A stretch of DNA of 64,000 nucleotides from assembly GCA_022601195.1 (NCBI GenBank), contig JAHZIX010000004.1, positions 1-64,000 on the forward strand. The letters are read 5' to 3'. Below the pieces are notes generated by a model. The model had not been told where the DNA came from, ran no database searches, and worked only from the letters and a program-made list of their open reading frames with translations. The translations under genes and the position numbers were made by a program. Position 1 is the first letter of the stretch; each line of letters opens with the position of its first letter. The stretch is from Deltaproteobacteria bacterium. Its GTDB lineage: Bacteria; Acidobacteriota; Thermoanaerobaculia; Multivoradales; JAHZIX01. Positions 7,795 through 15,803 of this stretch are shown here, one piece after another.

Positions 7795-9408
7795 CTACCT
7801 CAGATATCCCAAGGAACGAAGGCGTTCCAACTCTTCTGTGGAGGGAGTTCTCCGCTCTGAGGAGCTGGCCTTGCTTCGACCTCTCTCCCAACGCAGAAGG
7901 TCACTTTGCAAATCTCGAAATTGGGAATGAGAAGCAGAAAGGGGCGTCAGCTCACCTGGGTCGAGGCTGCGGTCGAAGAGCTGCCAGGTCTCTGCGATCA
8001 AGTCGTGGATCATCTTCAGCTCGCCAGCAAAAAGAGCGGTCCCGAAAACGACCTTCTCACCGTGACGATCCAGTTTGTCGCGACCGACTTCGAAGGAGAC
8101 TTCAGCGATAATCTGGCGCTGCTCTAATCTCTCCTTTTCCAATGCTGATTCGGCAGCCGAGTTCTCGCCTAACCGAGAGGAAACCGCGCCGGCAGAAACC
8201 CTAGGCCCTGCCGAAACACCCATGGAGAGCAGAGGCCACAAGGACTGCCCATCCAACTCCTCAACCGAAGCTTGTCCGGGCTCCTTTGGTCTCAAGCCCG
8301 CAGATACCGTTGGAAAGATATCGACTAGAGATACCGGAACCCCAACCTCGGCAGGGGCCAAAACGCTCGGCAGGTGAAATATCAGCGGTACGTGGAGCAA
8401 CTCGTCGTACAGGCTCCGAGTATGGCCGATCCACCCGTGCTCCATGAATTCCTCGCCGTGGTCCGCGGTGACGATGACCAGAGTAGGTCGTTTGGAGTCG
8501 GCTTCGTCGAGGCCCTCCAGCAACCGACCGATATGGAGGTCCGTGTGAGCGATCTCTTCCTGATACAGGCCCCGGAGGTAGTCCAGATCCGCCTTCTCCA
8601 GATTCTGTCGCTGATTTCGCAGGTCCCAGATGTTCATACCGGGAGTGAGATGCCCTCGGTATCCGGAGGTACGATCGTGTTCAGGGTGGTGCTGGTAGAC
8701 GAAATGGGGGTCGAAGTAGTGGGCCATCAAGAAAAACGGCTTTCTCGGGCTCCGATTCTTCAGCCAGTTCAAGGACAGATCCGTGATGCGCTGGGAATTA
8801 GTGCCACGATGGCCTCGAGCTGAGGTTTCGTCGAACTCGTTGAACCCCTGATCGAAGCCGTAGGGAGCACCCAAGAGGTCATGCCCCACCACCGCAGCAG
8901 TGTCATAGCCCTCAGCCTGGAGTCGCTCCGGAAGGCTTAGCTCTTCTCCCTTCAAAACATCGAAAAGGCGAGTCAGCCCATGACTCGAAGGCATCTTCCC
9001 AGTGAGGAGTGATGCTAGGGACGGCTGGGTCCAGGGCGCTGTCGAATAGGCACGACGAAACAGCACCCCTTGCCGAGCCAACCGGTCCAGATTGGGAGTA
9101 GGGCTAGTGGTGGCCGCTGCAGGGTCTCCCATAGCCGTTTGCCGAGCTAAAGCGCCAACATAAGAAGCCCCGAGGGTATCCACCACGACGAGCAAAATAT
9201 TGGTATCTCGCAGCGCAAGCCCCCGCTCGGGCACCGCTTCTGGCCGGCACGCCAGCAAGCTCCAAGCACTGGCTAGGAGAATGAGAAAGGCCAACCCGGG
9301 TAGCAGGGCAGGCAACGGTGCAGGCAACAGTCTAGTTACTGGTCCTGATTTCCAGCGGCGCTGGACCAAGGTCCCCAGGGGAGAGGAACTGCCTTGTTGC
9401 ATCTTCAT
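7795..9408 (-). CDS. Sulfatase/alkaline-phosphatase superfamily lipoprotein with Thr at the nucleophile position
   Basis: 537 residues. A hydrophobic N-terminus ends in LLAC (Cys54), a likely lipobox after an unusually long Arg/Pro-containing n-region. The sulfatase fold is clear: VVVDTLGASYVG (metal Asp77), TAPWTQPSLASLLTG, and TADHGEEFMEHGWIGH. The formylglycine motif C/S-x-P-S-R reads T127-Q-P-S-L here, so the Cys/Ser converted by formylglycine-generating enzyme is absent. Thr is the nucleophile in relatives such as LTA synthase-type enzymes, so a phospho-transfer or hydrolysis reaction is as likely as sulfate ester cleavage. The protein ends in RLRSLGYLR. First gene of the peptidase operon; start codons at 9408 and 9402 are both possible. 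Confidence 0.85.
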   Translation of the reverse strand: MKMQQGSSSPLGTLVQRRWKSGPVTRLLPAPLPALLPGLAFLILLASAWSLLACRPEAVPERGLALRDTNILLVVVDTLGASYVGALARQTAMGDPAAATTSPTPNLDRLARQGVLFRRAYSTAPWTQPSLASLLTGKMPSSHGLTRLFDVLKGEELSLPERLQAEGYDTAAVVGHDLLGAPYGFDQGFNEFDETSARGHRGTNSQRITDLSLNWLKNRSPRKPFFLMAHYFDPHFVYQHHPEHDRTSGYRGHLTPGMNIWDLRNQRQNLEKADLDYLRGLYQEEIAHTDLHIGRLLEGLDEADSKRPTLVIVTADHGEEFMEHGWIGHTRSLYDELLHVPLIFHLPSVLAPAEVGVPVSLVDIFPTVSAGLRPKEPGQASVEELDGQSLWPLLSMGVSAGPRVSAGAVSSRLGENSAAESALEKERLEQRQIIAEVSFEVGRDKLDRHGEKVVFGTALFAGELKMIHDLIAETWQLFDRSLDPGELTPLSASHSQFRDLQSDLLRWERGRSKASSSERRTPSTEELERLRSLGYLR

Positions 9409-9431
9409 GATCCTGGAGTATCCTTCGTACT

Positions 9432-10916
9432 ATGGCTTCGGTGCAACGACTCCTACCCTTTCTACTGACGGTTCTCTTCCAAATTCCGCTCTTTGGTTCC
9501 AGCGCCGAGCCGGAACCTCCAGGAGCCAAGCAGCTCCCGGTCGTGCCTTCCGAGGGCGCCTCAACACCTATTTCCAGCAAGAGCATTGACAGCCTTCTCC
9601 TGATCACCGTCGATACCCTCAGAGCAGACGCCTTGGGCATCTACGGTCACCCTCGAGAACCGCTCCCGGCGGTTTCCCGGTGGGCTGATCGCGGGGTGAC
9701 CTTCGATGGCGCCTTCGCCACCTCCAGTTGGACTGTCCCATCCCTCGCCTCCTTGTTGACCTCTCTCTACCCTTCCTCTCACGGCGCCATTCACGGCATC
9801 CGCCAAGAGAAGGTCATCCGTGGGCAAGAATCCATACCGGAACAAGCCACGACTCTTGCCGAGGCCTTGCGGCAGATCGGGTTTACGACCTTTGGAGTGA
9901 CCAGCAATCCTCACTTGGCCTCTCAGTTCGGATTCCAAAGAGGTTTCCAAAGGTACATGAACCTCAATCGAGCCGCAGCATCGAAGGTCACCGAAAGGGT
10001 CTTCCGCTGGCGGGAGGACGTAGAAACAGCTCCAAAAGCCTTCCTTTGGCTTCATTTTTTCGACCCTCACCTCCCCTTTACCTCGACTCCGGGGGAAATC
10101 GTCGAGCTCCGGCCAGAGCTATCAGAAAGCCGAGTTCAAGAGGCTCTCATTGTGCTCAAGGAACTGCGTCAGGGCCTGGGAGTCGTGACCGCCAGAGAAG
10201 AACCGGCAGCCCGTTTTTTACAGTACCGAGCCGAGATCGAAGCTCTCTACGAGGCCGACATTCAGCTCGTCAACCAACAGATCGAGGAGATCCTCGCGGC
10301 CTTTCCCAGATTTCGCGACGGAGTGATCTGCTTTACCGCAGACCACGGCGAGGAATTTCTAGAACACGGCTATTTGGGACATGGGTTCAACCTTCATGCA
10401 GAGACTCTCCGAGTACCTCTGGTACTGGTTCATCCTAACCTCTCTGCCGGCCAGAGGATCGACCGGGCCGTGAGCCTCGTGGATCTAGCACCCACTCTCT
10501 TGACTCTGGTCGGAGGACAGCCCCAGAAGGGCTGGTACGGCCGAACCGTCTTCTCATCTCGAGGTCAATGGAAAGGCGAGTTGTCGCCAGTGATCTCTGA
10601 AGTATCTCGCTTTGAGCTCAAAAAACCCCAAGCCAGCTTGCAACAAGGAAGCCTGAAACTCATTGCTACCGGCAGCGAACCCCGTAGGAGCAAGAATCCC
10701 CTCGCCACTCCGACTCGCCTGGAGCTTTACGACCTAAAGCTGGATCCAGGGGAGCGGCGAGATATCTCTCGAGCCCGACCGTTGGAAACGGAACGCCTCT
10801 ACCGGAGCCTTCTGGAACGCCTCGCCAAAGCCCCGAACCTAGCCGGAAAACGGGAGCGGTTAGTCCTCTCAGGGGAGACCCTGAAAGCTCTCAAGGCATT
10901 GGGGTATCTACAGTAG
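9432..10916 (+). CDS. Sulfatase/alkaline-phosphatase superfamily secreted protein with Thr nucleophile
   Basis: 494 residues with a signal-peptide-like N-terminus (MASVQRLLPFLLTVLFQIPLFG). Motifs: LLITVDTLRADALGIYG (metal Asp61), SSWTVPSLASLLTSLYPSSHG with Thr101 where sulfatases carry Cys/Ser, and TADHGEEFLEHGYLGHG. It ends in LKALGYLQ, as its divergent neighbour ends in LRSLGYLR. The two genes are paralogues read away from each other with only 23 bases between their start codons. Substrate unknown; a phosphodiester, phosphoglycan or sulfated glycan would all fit the family. The nearest Shine-Dalgarno-like GGAG is 13 bases from the ATG, so the exact start is a little uncertain. Confidence 0.85.
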   Translation: MASVQRLLPFLLTVLFQIPLFGSSAEPEPPGAKQLPVVPSEGASTPISSKSIDSLLLITVDTLRADALGIYGHPREPLPAVSRWADRGVTFDGAFATSSWTVPSLASLLTSLYPSSHGAIHGIRQEKVIRGQESIPEQATTLAEALRQIGFTTFGVTSNPHLASQFGFQRGFQRYMNLNRAAASKVTERVFRWREDVETAPKAFLWLHFFDPHLPFTSTPGEIVELRPELSESRVQEALIVLKELRQGLGVVTAREEPAARFLQYRAEIEALYEADIQLVNQQIEEILAAFPRFRDGVICFTADHGEEFLEHGYLGHGFNLHAETLRVPLVLVHPNLSAGQRIDRAVSLVDLAPTLLTLVGGQPQKGWYGRTVFSSRGQWKGELSPVISEVSRFELKKPQASLQQGSLKLIATGSEPRRSKNPLATPTRLELYDLKLDPGERRDISRARPLETERLYRSLLERLAKAPNLAGKRERLVLSGETLKALKALGYLQ

Positions 10917-10947
10917 AGGGCAACCTGGAAAGACATCTATCCGTAGC

Positions 10948-11010
10948 GTGGAGCGCAGAACCCCTGAGGTGGAGCGCAAAACTCATCGTAGGGAGCGGGA
11001 AACTGAGTGG
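10948..11010. repeat. Degenerate 21-bp tandem repeat, three units
   Basis: Three consecutive units at 10948-10968, 10969-10989 and 10990-11010 share the core GTGGAGCGCAGAAC / GTGGAGCGCAAAAC / AGGGAGCGGGAAAC. They lie in the 238-base gap between the convergent sulfatase-like and Dsb-like genes. Confidence 0.7.
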
Positions 11011-11101
11011 AGGGTGGCGACGAGCAATAAGGCCTCCCCCGCCCTCATCCTGGAGGGACTAGGAGCGGGAGAGCGCTTCAGGAAAACTTCTACCGATAGG
11101 G

Positions 11102-11127
11102 AAAAAGCCCTCTCAGAGTTGGAGGGC
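11102..11127 (-). terminator. Intrinsic terminator of the Dsb-like gene
   Basis: On the minus strand GCCCTC (11127-11122) pairs with GAGGGC (11112-11107) across a 9-base loop and is followed by five T (11106-11102). It lies about 28 bases beyond the stop at 11155. Confidence 0.8.
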
Positions 11128-11154
11128 TTCACCCTAGGAATCAAGACCGACGAA

Positions 11155-12102
11155 TCAGGACTCGCCCTTGGCCTTGGCAATCAGTGGCTCGAAGGCAGAT
11201 GCCGGCTGGGCACCATTGAGGAACTGACCGTTGACGAAGAAGCCGGGAGTGCCGGAGACACCGTGCTTGGAACCCAAAGCCATATCCGCGTCGACGGCTG
11301 CGGAAGCGGCTTTGTAAGCGTCGGAGTCTGAATCTTCCGCGCAGGTAGACCACTTCGCCATCTCAATTCCCGAGTCGGCGAGGAACTCCTTGCTCTTCGC
11401 AACGATATTCCCTTCCGTCAGCTCCTTCTGCTTCTCGAAGTACTTGTCGTGGAGGGTCCAAAAGGCATCCGACTTCTGCAGCCCTGCGCAGTGGGATGCG
11501 ATAGCCGCGGGCTTGGCCCACTTGTGAAAACCGAGGGGGAAATGCTTGAAGACGAACTTTACCGAGTCACCGTGCTTCTCGAGGATCTCCTCCATGGTGT
11601 CGGCGCCGCGGGAGCAGTAGGGGCACTGGAAGTCAGAGAACTCGATGATGGTGACCGGAGCGTCCGCATTACCGCGGAAGGGAAGACCTTCGATGGCCGC
11701 GGCCAGCTCTTCGTTACGGACCGCGGCGGCCTGGGCTTCGGCCTCTTCCCGCTTGGCGACCTCAGCCATGATCTCTTCTTTGCCACGGCTGACATCGAGT
11801 GGGTTGCCACTGATCATGTAGAACTTAGTGTTGTCCTTGGAGATCAGAAAGGTCTGAGTCTGCTGGCCATTGACCGTAAAAGTACCTTGCTGCAGGCCGT
11901 CGAAATCCGTATCGGTGATCTCGTTGACCACCACGGTCAACTTCTCCAGCTGAGGGAAGGCCAGTTGCAGGTTGGCGAGGATCTGTGACGCCCGGGCGTC
12001 TTCTTCGGGGGTAGCGGCTAGGGCGGCTGGAGCGAACGCCACCACTTGAGCGAGTAGAGCAGCGCCGACAAAGGCCGGCAGAGTCTTAAAGAATTTTTGC
12101 AT
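11155..12102 (-). CDS. DsbA/DsbG-like periplasmic thioredoxin-fold protein
   Basis: 315 residues from the ATG at 12102, which follows a good Shine-Dalgarno (AGGAGAG) and opens a signal peptide (MQKFFKTLPAFVGAALLAQV, cleavage near APAALA). Residues 30-135 resemble a DsbC/DsbG-type N-terminal region; residues 140-310 form a DsbA-like thioredoxin domain with APVTIIEFSDFQCPYC (C160-P-Y-C163) and the cis-proline loop SGTPGFF near residue 287. Members form, break or isomerise disulfides in the periplasm. Two further Cys (in ASHCAGL and WSTCAED) are present. The gene is alone on its strand, with its own terminator. Confidence 0.88.
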   Translation of the reverse strand: MQKFFKTLPAFVGAALLAQVVAFAPAALAATPEEDARASQILANLQLAFPQLEKLTVVVNEITDTDFDGLQQGTFTVNGQQTQTFLISKDNTKFYMISGNPLDVSRGKEEIMAEVAKREEAEAQAAAVRNEELAAAIEGLPFRGNADAPVTIIEFSDFQCPYCSRGADTMEEILEKHGDSVKFVFKHFPLGFHKWAKPAAIASHCAGLQKSDAFWTLHDKYFEKQKELTEGNIVAKSKEFLADSGIEMAKWSTCAEDSDSDAYKAASAAVDADMALGSKHGVSGTPGFFVNGQFLNGAQPASAFEPLIAKAKGES

Positions 12103-12759
12103 GGAAGTCTCTCCTGTAATCAAGGTCGAATACGACGCCAGAGGCGGCAGTCTCTCCGATGAAGAAGTTTCGGTCAACCTCCCGAGGTCCTTCGAGACGC
12201 TCAGGAGAAGTCAGGGCCTATATCCCAACCTACCAGTGAGGCCCACGCCAAAGAACGGAACACCTATATCGCTGGAGGCTGTAGCAGACCGGAAAAAGGG
12301 CATCATGGAAGAGGCAGTCTCTCACCGAGGACTCCTCCCCTCAGGCCCGGCCTTATTCTATGGCATCGAGCCCCTCCTGTTCTGTGTACCCCAACCTTGG
12401 GACCGGGACGAAATGGGCTGTACCCCTTTCTTTCTCCCAGATCTGCCTCTCGGCCTCTTGAAAGTGACCTCGAGACGGTTGTCCGGTGGCACCGTCACTC
12501 CGAGCAAGCCGGCGGGGCTCTTCTGTGCCTTAGCGGCCGGATCCGGAAGACTCCACCAAGAGCCTGCGGACCTCTCTTACCATTTCGAACGAGTGGTTTG
12601 AGCTCCAAAGCTCAAACGGAGTCAACAGGACAGCTAAACGGCCCCTAAGCACGGCCACACCTCTCCCTCGTCGATCATCTTCCTCGCCTTCACAGCCATG
12701 GCCGTATTTAAGGACTGCATGAAGCGCATGCCTGACACCGGCCGGTGACACCAAGGGGT
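12103..12759. other. 657-base gap: gene remnant and inverted repeat, no intact gene
   Basis: Open frames on both strands here lack start signals and family resemblance. The gap holds the decayed duplicate described separately and a perfect 9-bp inverted repeat, GTTTGAGCT (12596-12604) with AGCTCAAAC (12609-12617), loop CCAA, without a T-run. The repeat lies downstream of the lipoprotein gene ending at 12760 and may act as a transcript end. The promoter of the Dsb-like gene should lie within the first 100 bases, but no clear box stands out. Confidence 0.5.
12358..12560 (-). pseudogene. Decayed partial copy of the 3' end of the adjacent lipoprotein gene
   Basis: Bases 12453-12534 match 12786-12867 (the 3' end of the neighbouring lipoprotein gene) with five mismatches in 82 positions. 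Read on the minus strand this fragment gives AKAQKSPAGLLGVTVPPDNR and then LEVTFKRPRGRSGRKKG, against AEAQKSLAGLPGVTVPPDNR in the intact protein. It then runs into unrelated sequence with a stop at 12358-12360. Upstream the frame is not open as a protein with a start, so this is a remnant of a duplicated gene or a partial duplication, not a gene. Confidence 0.75.
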
Positions 12760-13626
12760 CTATTTTCGCTTCGTCCTGCCTCGCGGCCTCTTGAAAGTGA
12801 CCTCGAGGCGGTTGTCCGGTGGCACCGTCACTCCGGGCAAGCCGGCGAGGCTTTTCTGTGCCTCAGCAACCGAAGACGGAGGATCTTGCAACAACTTCCC
12901 TACCGCCGCTTCATTCTTGAGCAGGCGGTCCAAGTCGACTTCGAGCAAGGTGATTTGGCTGCCCTTCGAATTCGGGCTATTGGTCTCGAGGATCTTGCCT
13001 TCCACCTCCAAGGAGAGATTGAACTTCAGCCCCTTCAGGAAGGGTTTGATCAAGGCGAATTGGCTCGTCAGCATATCGCTGTCCAGGGCTCCCAGATCGG
13101 CCTCGATCTCTTGTTCTTCAGCTCCTTCGAGGCTCTCCCCAAGGGTCGCGGTCAGTTGGCTAACCCGGCGGCCGATGCGCTGGAACTCGAATTTCAGGCC
13201 CTCGCCATCATCACCGCCAAGGGTTCCCTGGCCGGGACGCAATTTGCGGACATCCTCGAAGGCATAGACCGCCAAGACCCCCTTGGCATCTTCGCGACTC
13301 AGGTCCTCTCGAGACAGCAGAGTCACTCCTTCTCCCAACTCTTGGGCCATTTTCTCTAGGCTCTCTTGAGAAAAGAGATCGAGATCCTCTCCCTCTGCCC
13401 CCATCAAGCCCCCGAGCATCTTTGTCGCTTGTTTGACGAAGGCTGGATGGACCGAGGAGCGCTGGGTCAGAGTTCCGCTGCCATCGCCATTGACCTTGAC
13501 CAACATCTCCAGGGAGATGCAACCGGAAGTAGCCGCCCAGAAGACGAGCAGAAGAAGGGCCAGGAGAGACTTCGAAGAAAGAGCATGGGGCCGAAGGCGT
13601 TGGGTCAGAAGGGAAGTGTTCAGCAT
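12760..13626 (-). CDS. Lipoprotein of unknown function (LppM/DGSG-like beginning)
   Basis: 288 residues. Lipoprotein signal with a long n-region, hydrophobic LLALLLLVFWAATSGC and acyl-Cys near residue 36. The mature protein begins ISLEMLVKVNGDGSGTLTQRS, a pattern seen in LppM-type and DUF3153-like lipoproteins, where a beta domain follows a K-x-x-G-D-G-S-G turn. A mixed alpha/beta body follows, ending in a basic tail (KRPRGRTKRK). No catalytic motif is visible. The gene stands alone, and a decayed copy of its 3' end lies 250-330 bases beyond its own stop. Confidence 0.75.
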   Translation of the reverse strand: MLNTSLLTQRLRPHALSSKSLLALLLLVFWAATSGCISLEMLVKVNGDGSGTLTQRSSVHPAFVKQATKMLGGLMGAEGEDLDLFSQESLEKMAQELGEGVTLLSREDLSREDAKGVLAVYAFEDVRKLRPGQGTLGGDDGEGLKFEFQRIGRRVSQLTATLGESLEGAEEQEIEADLGALDSDMLTSQFALIKPFLKGLKFNLSLEVEGKILETNSPNSKGSQITLLEVDLDRLLKNEAAVGKLLQDPPSSVAEAQKSLAGLPGVTVPPDNRLEVTFKRPRGRTKRK

Positions 13627-13966
13627 CTGGCGACTTTAGCACCTCCCCCACCGAGCGAGAGCAATACGCCACCGTACTCCCAAGACGGATGACAAGCAGA
13701 TCTAGCATGCCTGCTCCTAGGGCAGGATGCTCCTACGAAAGCCTGGTCATCGAGCCCCATCTGGCGCCACAGGGGATCGTGCCGTTGAAGAGAAAAAGCG
13801 GTCGAGACTAGCTGGAGACCTCGCCCGCGAAGCGGACCTAGGGAATGAAGGGACTCCAGGGGGCTAGAACTACCCCCTGGAGTACAGGATGGTAAACACT
13901 CGAAGATAGAGGAAGACGCGAAAGGAACAGAGCTACCTTTTCAGAGCCTCCTAAAACGGGACCAAC
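13627..13966. other. 340-base gap without a gene
   Basis: No open frame with start signals. It contains a small hairpin (CCTGC 13710-13714 with GCAGG 13722-13726) and the strong inverted repeat at 13853-13883 listed separately. The promoter of the lipoprotein gene starting at 13626 is expected here, but I cannot identify it. Confidence 0.5.
13853..13883 (-). terminator. Strong hairpin behind the Spy-like operon (terminator without T-run)
   Basis: ACTCCAGGGGG (13853-13863) pairs perfectly with CCCCCTGGAGT (13873-13883) around a 9-base loop, about 85 bases beyond the stop of the last gene of the sigma-factor operon. No T-run follows on either strand, so termination would have to depend on the hairpin alone or on Rho. 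Confidence 0.5.
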
Positions 13967-14440
13967 TCAGGGTTGGCCTAGCAGATGGAAGACGCGAAAG
14001 GCCGGTAAGACTCGCTGTAGACGAGCTGCCCGGCGTACTGCATTGAGGCGTTGGGCTTGCTCCTCAGAGAGCAGTGCCTCGAACTCACCCGTGGCAGCCT
14101 GGCCGATAGCAAGGATCTGCTGACGGAGGTTGCGAAGAGCCAGAATGAGCTCACCGACTGCTGCCGGATCAGGGTTGTCAGAGGCCAATAGCTCATCGAG
14201 CTCCCCTTGGAGAGCTTCGATCTCTGCGGCGATGGGCTCTACCGCTTCCGCTGTCGCGACGCGAATGGCCCCCCACTGCTCCACCTGCAGCTCGTCCAGC
14301 TGCAGAGTATTGGCCACCACTTGAACAGCCCTCTCACCGTTTCCTTGGGCTGCCGCGGACGAGGGAATCAGGACGAGCGCTGCCAGGGCCAAAGAGGTGG
14401 CAGCCAAAGAGCGGCGAATAACATGGGGTGAATGAATCAT
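13967..14440 (-). CDS. Spy/CpxP-like periplasmic protein
   Basis: 157 residues from the ATG at 14440, which follows AGGAGACCCC and starts a Sec signal peptide (MIHSPHVIRRSLAATSLALA, cleavage after SSAAA). The mature part is all-helical: LQLDELQVEQWGAIRV, a Glu/Leu-rich central hairpin, and LLSEEQAQRLNAVRRA, the E-E-Q-x-x-x-L-x-x-x-R ending seen in Spy/CpxP/LTXXQ and heavy-metal-sensing periplasmic proteins. These are periplasmic chaperones or stress sensors. It is the last gene of the ECF-sigma operon and has no obvious metal-binding His/Cys cluster. Confidence 0.8.
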   Translation of the reverse strand: MIHSPHVIRRSLAATSLALAALVLIPSSAAAQGNGERAVQVVANTLQLDELQVEQWGAIRVATAEAVEPIAAEIEALQGELDELLASDNPDPAAVGELILALRNLRQQILAIGQAATGEFEALLSEEQAQRLNAVRRAARLQRVLPAFRVFHLLGQP

Positions 14441-14640
14441 GGGGTCTCCTTTCGGTCTAGGTGATTCGGTCTGGGACAACGAATTCGGGCGCACTCCGCC
14501 CAGGGCTCGCCCTCTCAGGAGCTCGAGCCGATTTTCCGAGGGTCCGGCGGGCCGGCCCCTCTCTTAGAAACTTTTGGTTAGAGTCTTGGCGTTGAAATCA
14601 GCCTATCGAGGGCTAACTTCCCGAAGGTCGATCTCGCCGG

Positions 14641-15255
14641 TCAGCGTCTCGAGAGGGACTCCTCTCGGAATCTCTGCCGCATTTGGTCCAAATGCGCTTT
14701 CTGCTCTGAGGTCAGCAAGTTTTTGATGCGAATCAACAGGGTCAAGTGCCGGGCTCGCACCTCCGCTTCCGCGTCCATCACCCGGCGGGCCTGATCGACC
14801 ACCTGCTTCTCGGCCAGGTCCTCTTGACGTACCAGCTTCCCCAACGAGGTCTGTGCTTCCTTTACCTCGAATTGCAATGGCACCATGTCCGATTGAGCCG
14901 ACTGCAACTCAGCGATCAAGGTCGCCCTCTGGTCCGGAGTCAGATTAATTTCCTCCTGGAGCCGCATGACCACCTCCGGAGAGTAGAAATGGCGCTCGAT
15001 GGCATCAGGCCGGGACCTTTGGCGTCGATCCCCCATCCGGTCCTGACGATTCCGTTCTCGCATCATCTGGTCCCGGTTCATCTGGCCTCGAGGCATTGGA
15101 TCTCGGGTCATCGAATCCCGCCGCAGAGGGTCCCGCCGAACCTGGGCTTCTACGGCCTCGGCCAAGGATAGGCAGAGGCAGGCCAGTATCATCAGCACCA
15201 ACCAAGAGCGCCTAGAGGCCTGGGTCGCAAGCTGCGGTTTTTGGGTCTCGCTCAT
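14641..15255 (-). CDS. Spy/CpxP-like periplasmic protein with Arg/Met/Asp-rich linker
   Basis: 204 residues. A signal anchor or signal peptide (SWLVLMILACLCLSLAEAVEA) is followed by a repetitive linker rich in R-D-x-M (RRDPLRRDSMTRDPMPRGQM and on) and then a helical domain with the LTPDQRATLIAEL signature and LLTSEQKAHLDQMRQRF at the end: two copies of the L-T-x-x-Q motif that defines Spy/CpxP folds and the heavy-metal-resistance (PF13801-type) family. The Met-rich linker could bind soft metal ions such as copper or silver, but that is inference. It lies between the anti-sigma gene (59 bases upstream) and the second Spy-like gene (200 bases downstream). Confidence 0.82.
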   Translation of the reverse strand: MSETQKPQLATQASRRSWLVLMILACLCLSLAEAVEAQVRRDPLRRDSMTRDPMPRGQMNRDQMMRERNRQDRMGDRRQRSRPDAIERHFYSPEVVMRLQEEINLTPDQRATLIAELQSAQSDMVPLQFEVKEAQTSLGKLVRQEDLAEKQVVDQARRVMDAEAEVRARHLTLLIRIKNLLTSEQKAHLDQMRQRFREESLSRR

Positions 15256-15314
15256 TGTTGGCTCCTTATCTTGAAACTCTTATCTAAAAACTCACGGGAA
15301 TCACTACCCTGACA

Positions 15315-15803
15315 TCAAGCCGCAGGGGGTAAAGGCGTCCCGACGGAACGATCCCCACGCCCTGAAATTGATGGGTAGTCGTCGAAGGAAAACTCTTCCA
15401 GGCCTGGAAAAACCGGATAAAACTCCGGGAAAGAACTAAATAGATCCGCTCCGGGAGCCTGATCGAGAAACTCCAAGGGACTGGCCCAATCCCCCAACTC
15501 TTCGGCAAAGTGCAGCGCTTCTTGCTCCGTCATGGCGATGTCTCTTCCCGAGGAACCTAGGTTGGGAAAGGCCAAGGGCAGGAATGCCTTGACGAGAGGC
15601 AAAGCGACCGCGAAGCACAGCCCCGCCGCTATAGCCCAACGCAGGGCCTGAGACCGACGGTGCTGGGGAGATTTCGCCGAACGATGCGATTCCACGGCAC
15701 GATTCCACACCCGCTCGAAGCTAGGGGTCGGCGGATCGAGCACCCGATGAGATTGCTCGAGGGTCGACCGTAGTGCTTCCTCTCGATCACGCTCTGAGCT
15801 CAT
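15315..15803 (-). CDS. Probable membrane-bound anti-sigma factor
   Basis: 162 residues: a cytoplasmic N-terminal part of about 52 residues (TLEQSHRVLDPPTPSFERVW), one transmembrane helix (ALRWAIAAGLCFAVALPLVKAF) and an acidic, Phe/Asp/Pro-rich periplasmic part. The gene overlaps the end of the ECF sigma gene by 17 bases, the standard arrangement for sigma/anti-sigma pairs. I see no zinc-binding HxxxCxxC motif, so it is not a classical ZAS anti-sigma factor. The assignment rests on topology and position. Confidence 0.65.
   Translation of the reverse strand: MSSERDREEALRSTLEQSHRVLDPPTPSFERVWNRAVESHRSAKSPQHRRSQALRWAIAAGLCFAVALPLVKAFLPLAFPNLGSSGRDIAMTEQEALHFAEELGDWASPLEFLDQAPGADLFSSFPEFYPVFPGLEEFSFDDYPSISGRGDRSVGTPLPPAA

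Noticed and set aside
7795-10916. Calling the two sulfatase-like genes arylsulfatases
   Set aside because: Both lack the Cys/Ser that is converted to formylglycine and the Arg of the motif.
12101-12601. 166-codon plus-strand open frame in the gap after the Dsb-like gene
   Set aside because: No ribosome site, no recognisable domain, and it is antisense to the decayed lipoprotein fragment that better explains the sequence.
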